Numbered from the stretch's first letter, positions 1 to 10,236 are shown. The stretch: 64,000 nt of DNA from Tenuibacillus multivorans (GCF_900103915.1 NZ_FNIG01000002.1:142608-206607), one strand, 5' to 3'. Numbers and translations are program-made. Notes: generated by a model from the letters alone, not told the origin.

Positions 1-6
1 TTCCAT
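1..6 (-). CDS. 5' end of a downstream gene (possibly thiN), cut by the window
   Basis: An ATG on the minus strand at 6-4 is preceded by GGTGAG, a good ribosome binding site with about 5 nt spacing, just after the rpe stop. Only two codons (Met-Glu) lie in the window. In B. subtilis the gene after rpe is thiN (thiamine pyrophosphokinase), so that identity is inferred from gene order only. Confidence 0.35.
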
Positions 7-17
7 ACGATCTCACC

Positions 18-668
18 TTAGACCAAATGATTTGTAATCGATTGGATAGCTTGTTTTCGATTCTGCTGTTTAAAAATGGCACTCCCAGCAACGAGCACAT
101 CTGCGCCCGCATCCACACAAATTCTAGCAGTCTCTTGATTCACACCACCATCAACCTCTATTTCATAATCATAGTGATGTTTTTCTCTTAAATCATGTAA
201 ACGCTCTATTTTTGAAACAGCAGATTCGATAAATGATTGCCCACCAAAGCCTGGATTGACGGTCATAACTAAGACTAAATCTACATCCCCAAGGATTGGC
301 TCTATTTGCTGAACTGGTGTTGCAGGGTTAATCACAACACCTGGTTTTACATTTAAGTCTCTAATTTGCTGAATCGTGCGATGTAAATGTGGACATGCCT
401 CTTGATGAACAGAAATAATATTAGCTCCAGCCTTTGCGAAAGCTGGAATATAATTTTCTGGATTCTCAATCATTAAATGGACATCCAATGGAAGGTTGGT
501 TATCGGTCTTATCGCATCAACAATTAGCGGTCCAATTGTGATATTTGGTACAAAATGACCATCCATGACATCAACATGAATATAGTCAGCGTATGAATCT
601 ACATCTTTGATTTCATCTCCCAGCTTTGCAAAATCTGCTGATAGAATTGATGGTGCTATTTTCGTCAT
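18..668 (-). CDS. rpe: Ribulose-phosphate 3-epimerase
   Basis: A 216-residue TIM-barrel enzyme interconverting ribulose 5-phosphate and xylulose 5-phosphate in the pentose phosphate pathway. The sequence has the family pattern: APSILSADF at the N terminus, HVDVMDGHFVPN with metal-binding His and Asp around residues 31-41, DVHLMIENP, a MTVNPGFGGQ phosphate loop near 135-144 and EVDGGVN near 170. Length is normal. The ATG overlaps the rsgA stop codon by one base, so the two are translationally linked; rpe is the last complete gene of the prpC-prkC-rsgA-rpe string, as in B. subtilis. Confidence 0.97.
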   Translation of the reverse strand: MTKIAPSILSADFAKLGDEIKDVDSYADYIHVDVMDGHFVPNITIGPLIVDAIRPITNLPLDVHLMIENPENYIPAFAKAGANIISVHQEACPHLHRTIQQIRDLNVKPGVVINPATPVQQIEPILGDVDLVLVMTVNPGFGGQSFIESAVSKIERLHDLREKHHYDYEIEVDGGVNQETARICVDAGADVLVAGSAIFKQQNRKQAIQSITNHLV

Positions 669-1552
669 TATGAATACCTCGGCTTTCTTGATTTAATTTC
701 TTCATAGAAGGATTGATAATGCTCATATCGGAATGGTGTAATCGTACCTTCTTCAACTGCGTCTTTAACAGCACACTTAGGCTCATTCATATGTAAACAA
801 CCACGAAACTTACATTGGTCTTGTACTTCTACAAATTCTTTAAAACAAAATCTTAAATCCTCTAATTCAACCTCATTAAAATCTAACGAACTAAAGCCTG
901 GTGTATCTGCGACAAAACCGCCTCCGAGTTGAAAGAGCTCCACATGCCTTGTCGTATGCTTCCCGCGGCCAAGACTTTTAGATATATCCCCTGTTGCGAT
1001 ATTTAATTGTTCGTTTAAACCATTTAACATGGATGATTTACCAACACCAGATTGTCCAGCTATAACTGATAGCTTATTATTTAAATATGGCAAAACCATT
1101 TTTTCTAATTGATCCATATGTTTGGAGACAAGCAATACTTTGTAACCGATTTGCTGAAAGGATCCAACATAGTCTTCTAATTTAGACAGTTGATCATCTG
1201 AAGCCAAATCTTTTTTGGTTAATATGATTAAAGGGTCAATGTTCTTGAACTCGATTAAGGTAAGGAATCGATCAAGTAATAAAGGATTAAATTCTGGTTC
1301 CACCACAGAACTAACCATAATCACTTGATCGACGTTAGCGATCGGTGGACGAACTAATTCATTTTGACGCTTCTGGATATCAATAATCGTACCAGTGCCA
1401 TCAGGTTGTGTCTCAATTTCAACCCGATCACCCACAAGTGGGGTGATCTTCTTTTTCCGAAATAATCCGCGTCCTTTACATGAATAGACATCCTCACCGA
1501 TCAACACATCATAAAAACCACTAAGTGCCTTCACAATTATTCCTTGACCCAT
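668..1552 (-). CDS. rsgA: Ribosome small subunit-dependent GTPase A
   Basis: A 294-residue circularly permuted GTPase that acts late in 30S subunit maturation. In order: an N-terminal OB fold, the G4 motif TKKDL near 112-116, the P-loop GQSGVGKSS near 166-174, the G3 motif DTPGFSS near 217-223, and a C-terminal zinc-binding region with Cys-X-His-X-Cys spacing (CKFRGCLH, then PKC). Length fits the family. The gene starts directly after the prkC stop and its own stop overlaps the rpe start. Confidence 0.97.
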   Translation of the reverse strand: MGQGIIVKALSGFYDVLIGEDVYSCKGRGLFRKKKITPLVGDRVEIETQPDGTGTIIDIQKRQNELVRPPIANVDQVIMVSSVVEPEFNPLLLDRFLTLIEFKNIDPLIILTKKDLASDDQLSKLEDYVGSFQQIGYKVLLVSKHMDQLEKMVLPYLNNKLSVIAGQSGVGKSSMLNGLNEQLNIATGDISKSLGRGKHTTRHVELFQLGGGFVADTPGFSSLDFNEVELEDLRFCFKEFVEVQDQCKFRGCLHMNEPKCAVKDAVEEGTITPFRYEHYQSFYEEIKSRKPRYS

Positions 1553-3529
1553 TTATTGACCCTCTCTTGCCTCTTCATATGAAATCACATCTTCCTCATA
1601 TAAGTCACCATCACGTTTGACTATATATTCCCCAGATTCACCAGGTTCAATCGTTAATCTAATCGTATAGGTTGTGTCGTAATAAATAGTCTCCTCATTT
1701 AACACATCATTAATACTGTTATTTTGATCACCGACATAAATCTCAACGACATGCCCTCGTCTATTTCCAAAGCCATTACCGTTCCCGTTACCTCTACCGC
1801 CTTCATATTCTACCTCAAAGGTAACTTCAGTTGTGACAGGTTTTAAGTCAGGTCCTTTTGAAACGACAACTTTTACTTCGTTTCCTTTTTCTAATTGCGC
1901 GTTGACCCCTGGTTCTTGTCTTATAACTTCACCCTCAGGTACATCCTCAGAAAACTCTTCCTCTGTTATTAAGGTTAATTCATTTTCACCTATATATTCT
2001 TGAACTTCCTCTAACGTCCAACCCCTGAACGACTGTAAGGTCACTTTAGGTGGCCCAGTACTGACATCGAAAATCACCTTCGTCTCTTCAGGTATGATTT
2101 TCTTCCCAGGCTCAGGCTGAATTTGTCGTATGATTTCGCCTTCAGGTTTATCTGATTCTTTACCGTAAGAAATCACATCATCATAGCCTTGATTTTGTAG
2201 GAAGCGCTCCGTTTGATCAAATTGCTTTCCAACATAATTATCAAACTCGATTTTTTCCTTTCCAATACTCGTATAAAGCGTAACTTCTGATCCCTCTTTT
2301 ACCATCGACTGACCTTCCGGAGAAGTTCTCACGATTAACCCTTCATCGACAGTGTCTGACGTAACAGATTCTCGCTCTACATCTAATCCTAAATCAGATA
2401 ACTGATTCACCGCCTCTTCATACGTTTCGCCTGCCAAATCAGGAATCTCTACATCGTCAGGGCCTAGCCATTGAGGTAACAAAAATAATGCGATGACCCC
2501 TGCTGTTATGAATAAAACGAGAAAGGATAATAATATCGATAGCCATTTTTTTGGTTTTTTCCCATTACTTTTAGAGTCTGAATGATTTTGATTAGCTACG
2601 AGCGTATCTTCTTCATAAACATTTCCTGCTGTGTCGCCAATGACTGGAAGGGCTTTTGTTTCTTCACCATCTTCAATCGGAACCATAAACTTTTCCTCAT
2701 TCGCGCGTTCAGGATTTAAAACGGTTGCTAAATCCTCTTGTAGTTCTTCAATCGAATCATATCGTTGAAGTGGATCCTTAGCCGTAGCCTTTAACACGAC
2801 ATTTTCTAAGCTTTGTGGGACGTCTGGATTCACATCTCGAACGGATGGCGTCTCAATCTGCATATGCTTTAATGCAATCGATACAGCTGACTCTCCCGAA
2901 AATGGTAAATGACCCGTTAACAATTCATAAAGTACGATTCCGAGTGAGTATATATCTGATTTTTTGGTCGCTGTACCACCTCTTGCTTGTTCAGGCGATA
3001 AATAATGAACCGAGCCTAACACATTATTCGTTTGGGTTAATGAAGTTGCACTTAGCGCCATTGCAATACCAAAATCAGTGATTTTAACATATCTATGATT
3101 ATTAAGTAATATGTTCTGGGGCTTTATATCACGATGGATGATGCCATTTTCATGGGCATGCGCCATCGCTGATGATAGTTGAGACATGATATGTACAGCA
3201 TCTTGCACTGAAACCGGACCATGGTGCTGAATATGCTGCTTTAATGTCATGCCCTCAACATATTCCATCACGATATAATAGATATCCTCTTCCTGTCCAA
3301 CATCATAAATACTGACAATATGGTCATGCGATAAACTAATTGTTGATTCAGCTTCTCTTCGAAAACGCTCAATGAATTCACGGTCATTCGAATATTCCAT
3401 TCGTAAAATTTTTAATGCAACGTTACGATGTAATATAATATCCCGTGCCAAATAAACTCTAGCCATCCCGCCTCCACCGATCGGGCGGATTAACTTGTAG
3501 CGTTCATTTAGAACTCTTCCGATCATCAT
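1553..3529 (-). CDS. prkC: Membrane Ser/Thr protein kinase with PASTA repeats
   Basis: A 658-residue Hanks-type kinase that senses peptidoglycan fragments outside the cell and phosphorylates targets inside. The kinase domain (about 1-270) has a Gly-rich loop GGGGMARVY, the lysine in VALKIL, the catalytic loop HRDIKPQN and DFGIA. A hydrophobic membrane segment lies near 330-352. Outside follow three PASTA repeats (about 358-560) and a C-terminal extracellular domain (about 563-658) like that of B. subtilis PrkC, here with a Gly/Asn-rich stretch (GRGNGNGNGFGN). The start codon overlaps the prpC stop by 4 bp (ATGA), linking the kinase to its phosphatase. Confidence 0.96.
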   Translation of the reverse strand: MMIGRVLNERYKLIRPIGGGGMARVYLARDIILHRNVALKILRMEYSNDREFIERFRREAESTISLSHDHIVSIYDVGQEEDIYYIVMEYVEGMTLKQHIQHHGPVSVQDAVHIMSQLSSAMAHAHENGIIHRDIKPQNILLNNHRYVKITDFGIAMALSATSLTQTNNVLGSVHYLSPEQARGGTATKKSDIYSLGIVLYELLTGHLPFSGESAVSIALKHMQIETPSVRDVNPDVPQSLENVVLKATAKDPLQRYDSIEELQEDLATVLNPERANEEKFMVPIEDGEETKALPVIGDTAGNVYEEDTLVANQNHSDSKSNGKKPKKWLSILLSFLVLFITAGVIALFLLPQWLGPDDVEIPDLAGETYEEAVNQLSDLGLDVERESVTSDTVDEGLIVRTSPEGQSMVKEGSEVTLYTSIGKEKIEFDNYVGKQFDQTERFLQNQGYDDVISYGKESDKPEGEIIRQIQPEPGKKIIPEETKVIFDVSTGPPKVTLQSFRGWTLEEVQEYIGENELTLITEEEFSEDVPEGEVIRQEPGVNAQLEKGNEVKVVVSKGPDLKPVTTEVTFEVEYEGGRGNGNGNGFGNRRGHVVEIYVGDQNNSINDVLNEETIYYDTTYTIRLTIEPGESGEYIVKRDGDLYEEDVISYEEAREGQ

Positions 3530-4272
3530 GTTGCTTCACCTGCTTTACGTTGGACGAGAACAACAGATATATTATCTTCTCCCCCGTTTTGGTTAGCCAG
3601 TGATACTAACTCATCTACTTTCTCCTCCAATGAATGATCTCCTTGTATAACCGCCATCATTTCATAGGAGCTTAATTTATTCGAAAGACCATCTGTACAT
3701 GATAAAACGTATTCATGCTCTCTCCACTGGAATGTATTAATATCAATTCTTAAATTAGACTCCGTACCAACTGCTTGTAACAAAACATTTTTCTTCGGGT
3801 GGTATTCCGCCTCCTCTTCCGTTAATTCACCATTATTAACGAGCTGTTGAACGAAAGAGTGATCCTCTGTAACCTGTCGAATTTCTTCATTCGTAACGTG
3901 ATAAAGACGACTATCGCCAACATGTCCTACGATGACATATTCATCAAAATATATAGTAGCAACTAATGTTGTTCCCATGCCAACACATTCTTGATGGTCA
4001 TGCGCATGAGATAAAACATATTCGTTCGTCTTCATAATCGCTTCTTCCAACCAATCTTTTATCACTTCTTCAGATGTAAGCTCACCTGTTTCTTCCCATA
4101 GCTCTTTCATATATGTAGATGACAATTGGCTTGCGACATCACCGGCCTTATGACCGCCCATTCCATCAGCTATGATGGTCAGCATCTGATTCGATTGGTT
4201 GTAATAAATTCCCCCAGAATCTTCATTTACTTTTCTCACTTTCCCCACATCTGACACAAAACACGCATTCAT
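3526..4272 (-). CDS. prpC: PP2C-type Ser/Thr protein phosphatase
   Basis: A 248-residue cytoplasmic PP2C phosphatase that reverses PrkC phosphorylation. The metal-binding motifs are present: a VRKVNEDS box at the N terminus, DGMGGHKAG near 36-44, GDSR near 118, CTDGLSN near 193-199 and GGEDNISVV near the C terminus. Length matches the roughly 250-residue bacterial form. The next gene upstream is rsmB, 27 bp away; B. subtilis has rlmN between these two, and it is absent here. Confidence 0.96.
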   Translation of the reverse strand: MNACFVSDVGKVRKVNEDSGGIYYNQSNQMLTIIADGMGGHKAGDVASQLSSTYMKELWEETGELTSEEVIKDWLEEAIMKTNEYVLSHAHDHQECVGMGTTLVATIYFDEYVIVGHVGDSRLYHVTNEEIRQVTEDHSFVQQLVNNGELTEEEAEYHPKKNVLLQAVGTESNLRIDINTFQWREHEYVLSCTDGLSNKLSSYEMMAVIQGDHSLEEKVDELVSLANQNGGEDNISVVLVQRKAGEAT

Positions 4273-4299
4273 TCAATCGGTCACCTCATTTTAGACGAA

Positions 4300-5637
4300 T
4301 TATTTTCTTTTAAGTCTTGTAATGAAAAATCCGTCTGCATTAAAATCTTGTGGAAATAGTTGTATACCATAATCCGAAATACCGTTTAATTGCCGGCAGC
4401 TATCCGGCAATTGCTTAAAAAAGGATGGATCAACTTCAAAATCAGGAAAGTCATTCAAAAATTGTTTAATTTGATTCTCATTTTCTTCTACATCAACAGT
4501 ACAGGTACTATAGACTATCCTTCCATCTTGTTTAAGCAACGGTATAACGGCTTCAAGTAATTGTCTTTGTATTTGGGCTAAGTCATAGATGTCAGATTCT
4601 TTTTTATGATATTTAATATCAGGCTTACTTCTTAACACACCTAAACCGGTACAGGGTGCATCTATTAAAATACGATCAAATGATTCCTCATTATGCTTCT
4701 CCCCTAGTAATCGACTATCCAGCGTTCCAGTTTGAATAATCGTTAGGTCTAATGTTTCCGCCTTTTCTTTTACTAGTTTAACCTTTTTGTCATGTAAATC
4801 ATATGCATAGATTGTCCCTTGATTGTGCATTTTTTCAGCTATATGCGTCGTTTTCCCACCGGGTGCACTACATGCATCTAATACAGTCATGCCTGATTCA
4901 ACATCTATCATTTCTGACACAAGCATCGACGTTTCATCTTGAATCGTTAGTTTTTCAGGAAATAATGAACTCGATAAGACATTCCCCGACAAGACATTGA
5001 CACCTTGCTTACTTAATGACGATTGTTCTGTCTCAATGTCTTCTTGTTTTAGAGTTGATTGAGCTTCATCCATATTGATCTTCAATGGCTGTATACGAGC
5101 GGATATTTTTTTAGGTTTCAAATTAGACTCACACATTTCCTCAGTCGTGTCCATGCCATACATCTTTACCCACCGATTAACGAGCCAATAAGGATGACTC
5201 GTGCGAATCGATAATTCCTCTATTGGATCGTTTATTGAAGAAAAGGATGGCACACCTTTTCGTTGTACATTACGTAATACACCATTGACAAATCCGCTTT
5301 TCCCGCGATGTCCATTTCGTTTTGAGATTGATACAGCCTCATTTATAACGGCGTGGTCAGGAATTTTATCGAGATAAACCATTTGATAAATCGATAAATA
5401 AAGTAACCATTTAACCCATTGATCCATTTTCTTTTTGACAAACGGCTTTAAATAAAATTCTAATGTCAATCGGCGTTGTAATGTTCCATAGACAAGTTCA
5501 GTTAACAAACCCTTATCCTTCTCTGAAACATCATTATTCGATATGGCTTGGTTGATTAATATATGGCTAAAACCACCACTTTCTCCAACTTGCATCAGTA
5601 ATTTTAAAGCAAGCTCTCTTACGCTTTTGATTGCCAT
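4300..5637 (-). CDS. rsmB: 16S rRNA (cytosine-C5)-methyltransferase B
   Basis: A 445-residue enzyme that methylates C967 (E. coli numbering) of 16S rRNA using SAM. An N-terminal NusB-like RNA-binding domain (about 1-140) is followed by a Rossmann methyltransferase with the SAM-binding motif CSAPGGKT near 256-263, the DAPCTGLG motif IV, and the catalytic cysteine in STCTVDVEENE. The length is close to the roughly 447 residues of the B. subtilis protein. It lies 4 bp after fmt. Confidence 0.96.
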   Translation of the reverse strand: MAIKSVRELALKLLMQVGESGGFSHILINQAISNNDVSEKDKGLLTELVYGTLQRRLTLEFYLKPFVKKKMDQWVKWLLYLSIYQMVYLDKIPDHAVINEAVSISKRNGHRGKSGFVNGVLRNVQRKGVPSFSSINDPIEELSIRTSHPYWLVNRWVKMYGMDTTEEMCESNLKPKKISARIQPLKINMDEAQSTLKQEDIETEQSSLSKQGVNVLSGNVLSSSLFPEKLTIQDETSMLVSEMIDVESGMTVLDACSAPGGKTTHIAEKMHNQGTIYAYDLHDKKVKLVKEKAETLDLTIIQTGTLDSRLLGEKHNEESFDRILIDAPCTGLGVLRSKPDIKYHKKESDIYDLAQIQRQLLEAVIPLLKQDGRIVYSTCTVDVEENENQIKQFLNDFPDFEVDPSFFKQLPDSCRQLNGISDYGIQLFPQDFNADGFFITRLKRK

Positions 5638-5641
5638 CCTA

Positions 5642-6580
5642 TCATCCTAACTTTGTCCCAATTTCAAAGAAGTCCTTTGAGCCACGAAGGAAATCAGCTG
5701 ATTGAACCCGTTTCTTACCTGCTACTTGAAGTTCTGTTATTTTAACCGACTGACCATCACCGGTTGCCACAACAATGCCATCATCTTCAATGTCGATAAT
5801 CATTCCTGGTGTTTTCTCTGAAACCTGCTTACATTTTTCTGCCCACCATACCTTTAAATTTTTATCGTGATAGATGGTGTAAGCTACAGGCCAAGGGTGT
5901 AAGCCACGAATGTGATTGTATACATCTGCCTGTGACTTATTCCAATCGATTTCCTCTTGTTCGCGTTTAATATTATATGCGAAAGTCGCTTCCTCATCAT
6001 GTTGAGGTTTTGGTGTAATCTCTTCATTAAACAGTTTAGGCAAAGTATTTAATAGTAATTCAGATCCGACTTGGGCAAGTTTATCATGTAAGCTTCCAAC
6101 ATGGTCGTCCTCTTCAATTGGTACAGAACGCTGCGAAATAATATCACCCGCATCTAATGCTTCAGCCATGTACATAATTGTAATACCTGTTTCTTTCTTC
6201 CCTTGAATTATCGCATAGTGAACAGGCGCTCCACCGCGAAGCTCGGGTAAAAGTGACGCGTGTACATTCACACAGCCGTAATCTGGTTCCTCTAATATCG
6301 CTTTAGGTAAAATTTGACCATAAGCAGCCGTAACGATGAGATCCGGGTTATAAGCTAATATATCATTATAATCATGTCGGATTTTTTCAGGTTGAATAGC
6401 CGGAATATCGTGTTTTAAAGCCACATCTTTCACAGGTGATGGCGTTAATACCCGCTTTCTTCCTTTTGGGCGGTCAGGTTGCGTGACGACCGCAACCACT
6501 TCATATGTTGATTGGATGAGTGATTCTAAAACTGGGACACTGAAATCGGGTGTACCCATAAATACAATTCGTTTCGTCAT
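5642..6580 (-). CDS. fmt: Methionyl-tRNA formyltransferase
   Basis: A 312-residue enzyme that formylates initiator Met-tRNA with 10-formyl-tetrahydrofolate. It shows the N-terminal [10 protein letters not shown] motif, the catalytic Asn/His region [17 protein letters not shown], the catalytic Asp in EALDAGDI, and the C-terminal tRNA-binding domain. It follows priA by 12 bp. In B. subtilis the peptide deformylase gene def lies between priA and fmt; here there is no room for it. Confidence 0.97.
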   Translation of the reverse strand: MTKRIVFMGTPDFSVPVLESLIQSTYEVVAVVTQPDRPKGRKRVLTPSPVKDVALKHDIPAIQPEKIRHDYNDILAYNPDLIVTAAYGQILPKAILEEPDYGCVNVHASLLPELRGGAPVHYAIIQGKKETGITIMYMAEALDAGDIISQRSVPIEEDDHVGSLHDKLAQVGSELLLNTLPKLFNEEITPKPQHDEEATFAYNIKREQEEIDWNKSQADVYNHIRGLHPWPVAYTIYHDKNLKVWWAEKCKQVSEKTPGMIIDIEDDGIVVATGDGQSVKITELQVAGKKRVQSADFLRGSKDFFEIGTKLG

Positions 6581-6592
6581 GATAACCCTCTC

Positions 6593-9004
6593 TTACATAA
6601 AATGATATGGTTCAAAGTCAACCGTGAGTTGAAGTTTTTGTTGATTAATTTGTTTTTTAAAATGATCCAAAACGTCTCTTAGAGCTTCCTCGACATCTTC
6701 TCTACTTTTGTATTTTATCATGCATTGATAACGATAGCGATCTTTAATCCGAAGCATCGGCGATGGGGTCGGCCCCATCAACTGACAACGGTCGTTTGTT
6801 TTTTTTGAAATAATTTGTGCAACTTTCTTTGAGGCCTCGATTACCTCAATATGATTGTCATGTGATAGATTAATTAAAGCTAAATAATAGTACGGCGGAT
6901 AATGAAACTGTTTACGCACCTGCATTTCTTTTCGGAAAAAAGCATCATAATCATATTGACTCGCTAGCTCCACACTATAGTGCTCGGGCGTGTATGTCTG
7001 AATCACGACTTCACCCGGAAGCTCATGACGGCCTGCTCGACCACTAACCTGAGTTAAAAGCTGAAACGATTTTTCCGATGCACGAAAATCTGGTAAATGT
7101 AGCATCGAGTCAGCCGCGAGAACCCCAACTAATGTTACATTTTTAAAATCTAACCCTTTGGCAATCATTTGTGTCCCAAGAAGTATATCAGCCTCATGGT
7201 TACCAAAACGCGTCAGTAACTTCTCGTGTGCGCCCTTCCGATTCGTCGTATCTACATCCATTCTGATCACATTCGCATCTGGAAAATGGAAGTTCAACGC
7301 TTCTTCAACCTTTTGTGTCCCCGTACCGAAAAAGCGAATCGCATCACTCTCACAGCTCGGGCACTGATTTGGCATCGGTTTTTCGTCATTACAATAGTGA
7401 CATTTTAACTTATGCTGTCTTTGATGATATGTCATCGAAATATCGCAATGCTCACATGAAATGGTTTCACCACATTCCCGGCACATGACAAAAGTCGAAT
7501 AACCCCGCCGGTTTAACATCAACACGACCTGTTCCTGTCGCTCTATACGATCATTGATTTTTTCAGTCAATGAATCTGAGAACATCGTCCGATTGCCATG
7601 ATGAAGCTCCTGCCTCATATCGACAATTTCAACGTCGGGCATCGACTTATCATTGATCCGTTCTGTTAATTCTAAAAGCTGATAGACACCTTTTAGCGCA
7701 CGTGCGTAAGATTCTAATGTTGGCGTTGCACTTCCGAGTACGACTGGACATTGGTGATTAGTACCGCGTTGTTTTGCTACCTCGCGTGCATGATATTTCG
7801 GATAATCCTCTTGTTTATATGTCGTTTCATGTTCTTCATCAATTATAATAATACCTAAGTTTTCAAACGGTGCAAAAATGGCAGAACGTGCTCCGACGAC
7901 GACTCGCACTTCCTGTCTATGAATTTTTCGCCACTCATCATATTTTTCACCAGCCGACAAACCACTATGTAAAACAGCAACGTCATCACCGAATCTCGCC
8001 TTAAATCGTGAAACCATTTGCGGCGTTAACGCAATTTCAGGAACTAATACAATCGCTTCTTGGCCTTTACTTAATACTTCTTGAATTGACTGTAAATATA
8101 TTTCTGTTTTCCCACTACCGGTTACACCATGTAATAAAAAGGTTCTGTAAGTGTTTGATTCAATGGAATCCAAAATGGGGTCTATCGCTTGTTGTTGAAG
8201 ATTGGTCAACGCTAATGGTTTTGTTGATTCCTCATTTTTCCCTTCATAAGGATCGCGATATACCTCTTTTTGTACGAGTTTTAATATACCCTTTTCCACT
8301 AGGGCATCAACCGGTCCCCTTGTCGTTTGTAGCTGCTTTATTAAGTCATTTAATAGTACACTTTCGGGGTGATCAATAAAATGCTCTAAGATCTCCTTTT
8401 GCTTTTTCGCACGTCCAGGCATATTCTCATTCGTTTCCATTAAAAGATGAACCTCTTGAGCAGGCTCGACATAGGTGTGCTTTTTTATACGATTTTTCCC
8501 TTTAACGATGTATTTAATATCCATGAGTTGATCATTAATATACTTTGATACTTGAGAATGTGTAATCGAACTATTATCGAGATCTGAAAAAGGAAAAACT
8601 TCACGTCCTTGTGCCACATCTCGAAGCTTTTCAGGTAAATGATCCTCCTCTTCGATTAACCATACTTCCTTATCGTAAGATGCTTTAAATACAGCCGGTA
8701 GCATCGCTTGTAAGGCTGATATTCGATAACAAAGCGTTTGCTCCTGAAGCCAGGACGATAATTCGAGTAATTCCGAAGTCAAAATCGGTGTATAATCCAT
8801 CACCTCTTGAATCGGTTTTAACTGATCAAATTCACTATCACTAGCTAAATCAACAACAAATCCCATGACCTTCCGCTTGCCAAAAGGGACGATGACACGT
8901 ATCCCTTTTTGGACAACATGTTCTAATTTTTCCGGTATGTCATAATCAAAGGTTGAATCAATTGGTGATGCGGCGACATCTACGATTACCTTTGCGACTT
9001 TCAC
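6593..9004 (-). CDS. priA: Primosomal replication restart helicase PriA
   Basis: An 803-residue superfamily 2 DNA helicase that reloads the replisome at stalled forks. The N-terminal 3' DNA-binding domain is followed by Walker A (HGVTGSGKTEIY), a DEEH box, a zinc-binding insert with four CxxC pairs (CREC, CEHC, CHYC, CPSC), and the helicase motif QVSGRAGRHE. It starts at GTG (9004-9002) with GGGGGA upstream; the start overlaps the coaBC stop by 4 bp (GTGA). Confidence 0.97.
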   Translation of the reverse strand: MKVAKVIVDVAASPIDSTFDYDIPEKLEHVVQKGIRVIVPFGKRKVMGFVVDLASDSEFDQLKPIQEVMDYTPILTSELLELSSWLQEQTLCYRISALQAMLPAVFKASYDKEVWLIEEEDHLPEKLRDVAQGREVFPFSDLDNSSITHSQVSKYINDQLMDIKYIVKGKNRIKKHTYVEPAQEVHLLMETNENMPGRAKKQKEILEHFIDHPESVLLNDLIKQLQTTRGPVDALVEKGILKLVQKEVYRDPYEGKNEESTKPLALTNLQQQAIDPILDSIESNTYRTFLLHGVTGSGKTEIYLQSIQEVLSKGQEAIVLVPEIALTPQMVSRFKARFGDDVAVLHSGLSAGEKYDEWRKIHRQEVRVVVGARSAIFAPFENLGIIIIDEEHETTYKQEDYPKYHAREVAKQRGTNHQCPVVLGSATPTLESYARALKGVYQLLELTERINDKSMPDVEIVDMRQELHHGNRTMFSDSLTEKINDRIERQEQVVLMLNRRGYSTFVMCRECGETISCEHCDISMTYHQRQHKLKCHYCNDEKPMPNQCPSCESDAIRFFGTGTQKVEEALNFHFPDANVIRMDVDTTNRKGAHEKLLTRFGNHEADILLGTQMIAKGLDFKNVTLVGVLAADSMLHLPDFRASEKSFQLLTQVSGRAGRHELPGEVVIQTYTPEHYSVELASQYDYDAFFRKEMQVRKQFHYPPYYYLALINLSHDNHIEVIEASKKVAQIISKKTNDRCQLMGPTPSPMLRIKDRYRYQCMIKYKSREDVEEALRDVLDHFKKQINQQKLQLTVDFEPYHFM

Positions 9005-10203
9005 TTTGCTTCCCCCATCATATCTTCTATAAAAATATCAAATAATTGTTGCGCAATCTCATGTTTTGATCGAATAGTAACGGATTTTTCTTGGCCAGTC
9101 TTAGTTATCACTTGAACTTCGTTATCATCAGACTGAAAACCAACATTTAGATTACCAATATCATTGATAACAATGGCATCTAAATTCTTTTTATCAAGCT
9201 TTTGACGGCCATAATATAAAACGTCATCCGTTTCAGCTGCGAATCCAACTAAATATTGGTTCTCTTTCTTCTCACCTATCGTTTTTAAGATATCTTTCGT
9301 TCGTTCTAACTCGATAACGAGTGATTCGCTTTTCTTTTTAAGCTTTTGTTGTGATGGATTCTTCGGGCGATAGTCTGCAACCGCAGCGGCTTTGATGACC
9401 ATATCCTGATCATCAAAACGTTCCAAGATAGCTTCATACATTTCTTGTGCTGTCTTAACTTGAATAAGCTCAACACCATTAATAGGATCCATTTGAACAG
9501 GTCCTGAAACTAATGTCACAGAAGCACCCAATTGTTTGGCAACCTCTGCTAAGGCATAGCCCATTTTGCCTGACGAATGATTGGTGAAAAATCGAACCGC
9601 ATCAACTGCTTCTTTTGTCGGTCCAGCTGAAATTAAAACGTTTTTACCCTTTAAAGGCTGTCCCTTAGATTCCGAATCATCAATCACTTTAATAATATTT
9701 TCTGGTTCTTCTAAACGTCCTTTACCAACATACCCACAAGCTAAGTAACCATCACCCGGTTCGATAAAACGATACCCATATTTCTCTAAGGTTATAAGAT
9801 TATCTTTTACTGCCGGATGATCATACATATGAACATTCATTGCAGGGGCAATGTATACGGGTGCCGTAGTAGCAAGCAAAATCGTTGTTAACATATCATC
9901 CGCTAATCCATTAGCTAAACGAGCTAGTAAATGCGCCGTTGCTGGTGCCAGAATCACAATATCGGCCCAATCCGCTAAATCTATATGAGCAATCTTTTCT
10001 GGATTTTTTTCATCAAATGCATCTGTATAAACAGGGTTTCGGGATAAAGCCTGAAACGTAAGCGGCTGAACAAACTCTGTTGCTCCCTCTGTCATGATCA
10101 CTTTGACATCCGCACCTTGCTGAACTAATTTACTCGTTAAGGCACAGGCTTTATAGGCTGCAATCCCACCAGAAACACCGAGTACAATTTTTTTCCCTCT
10201 CAT
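9001..10203 (-). CDS. coaBC: Bifunctional phosphopantothenoylcysteine synthetase/decarboxylase
   Basis: Makes 4'-phosphopantetheine for coenzyme A. The N-terminal FMN-dependent decarboxylase (CoaC, about 1-180) has VSGGIAAYKA, the active-site region TAHLLARLANG, and PAMNVHMY. The C-terminal synthetase (CoaB, about 185-400) has SAGPTKEAVDAVRFFTNHSS and AAVADYRP. I chose the ATG at 10203 (MRGKK). A longer in-frame TTG at 10218 is inside the Shine-Dalgarno sequence (TTGGAGGAG), so it is unlikely to be the start; the ATG at 10206 is also possible. A terminator and a promoter-like sequence separate this gene from rpoZ. Confidence 0.95.
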   Translation of the reverse strand: MRGKKIVLGVSGGIAAYKACALTSKLVQQGADVKVIMTEGATEFVQPLTFQALSRNPVYTDAFDEKNPEKIAHIDLADWADIVILAPATAHLLARLANGLADDMLTTILLATTAPVYIAPAMNVHMYDHPAVKDNLITLEKYGYRFIEPGDGYLACGYVGKGRLEEPENIIKVIDDSESKGQPLKGKNVLISAGPTKEAVDAVRFFTNHSSGKMGYALAEVAKQLGASVTLVSGPVQMDPINGVELIQVKTAQEMYEAILERFDDQDMVIKAAAVADYRPKNPSQQKLKKKSESLVIELERTKDILKTIGEKKENQYLVGFAAETDDVLYYGRQKLDKKNLDAIVINDIGNLNVGFQSDDNEVQVITKTGQEKSVTIRSKHEIAQQLFDIFIEDMMGEAK

Positions 10204-10236
10204 CATTTTCTCCTCCAAAAATAAACGTTTAACTTT

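Noticed and set aside
8008-8379. A 123-codon plus-strand open frame opposite priA
   Set aside because: Antisense to the helicase core of priA; no independent support.
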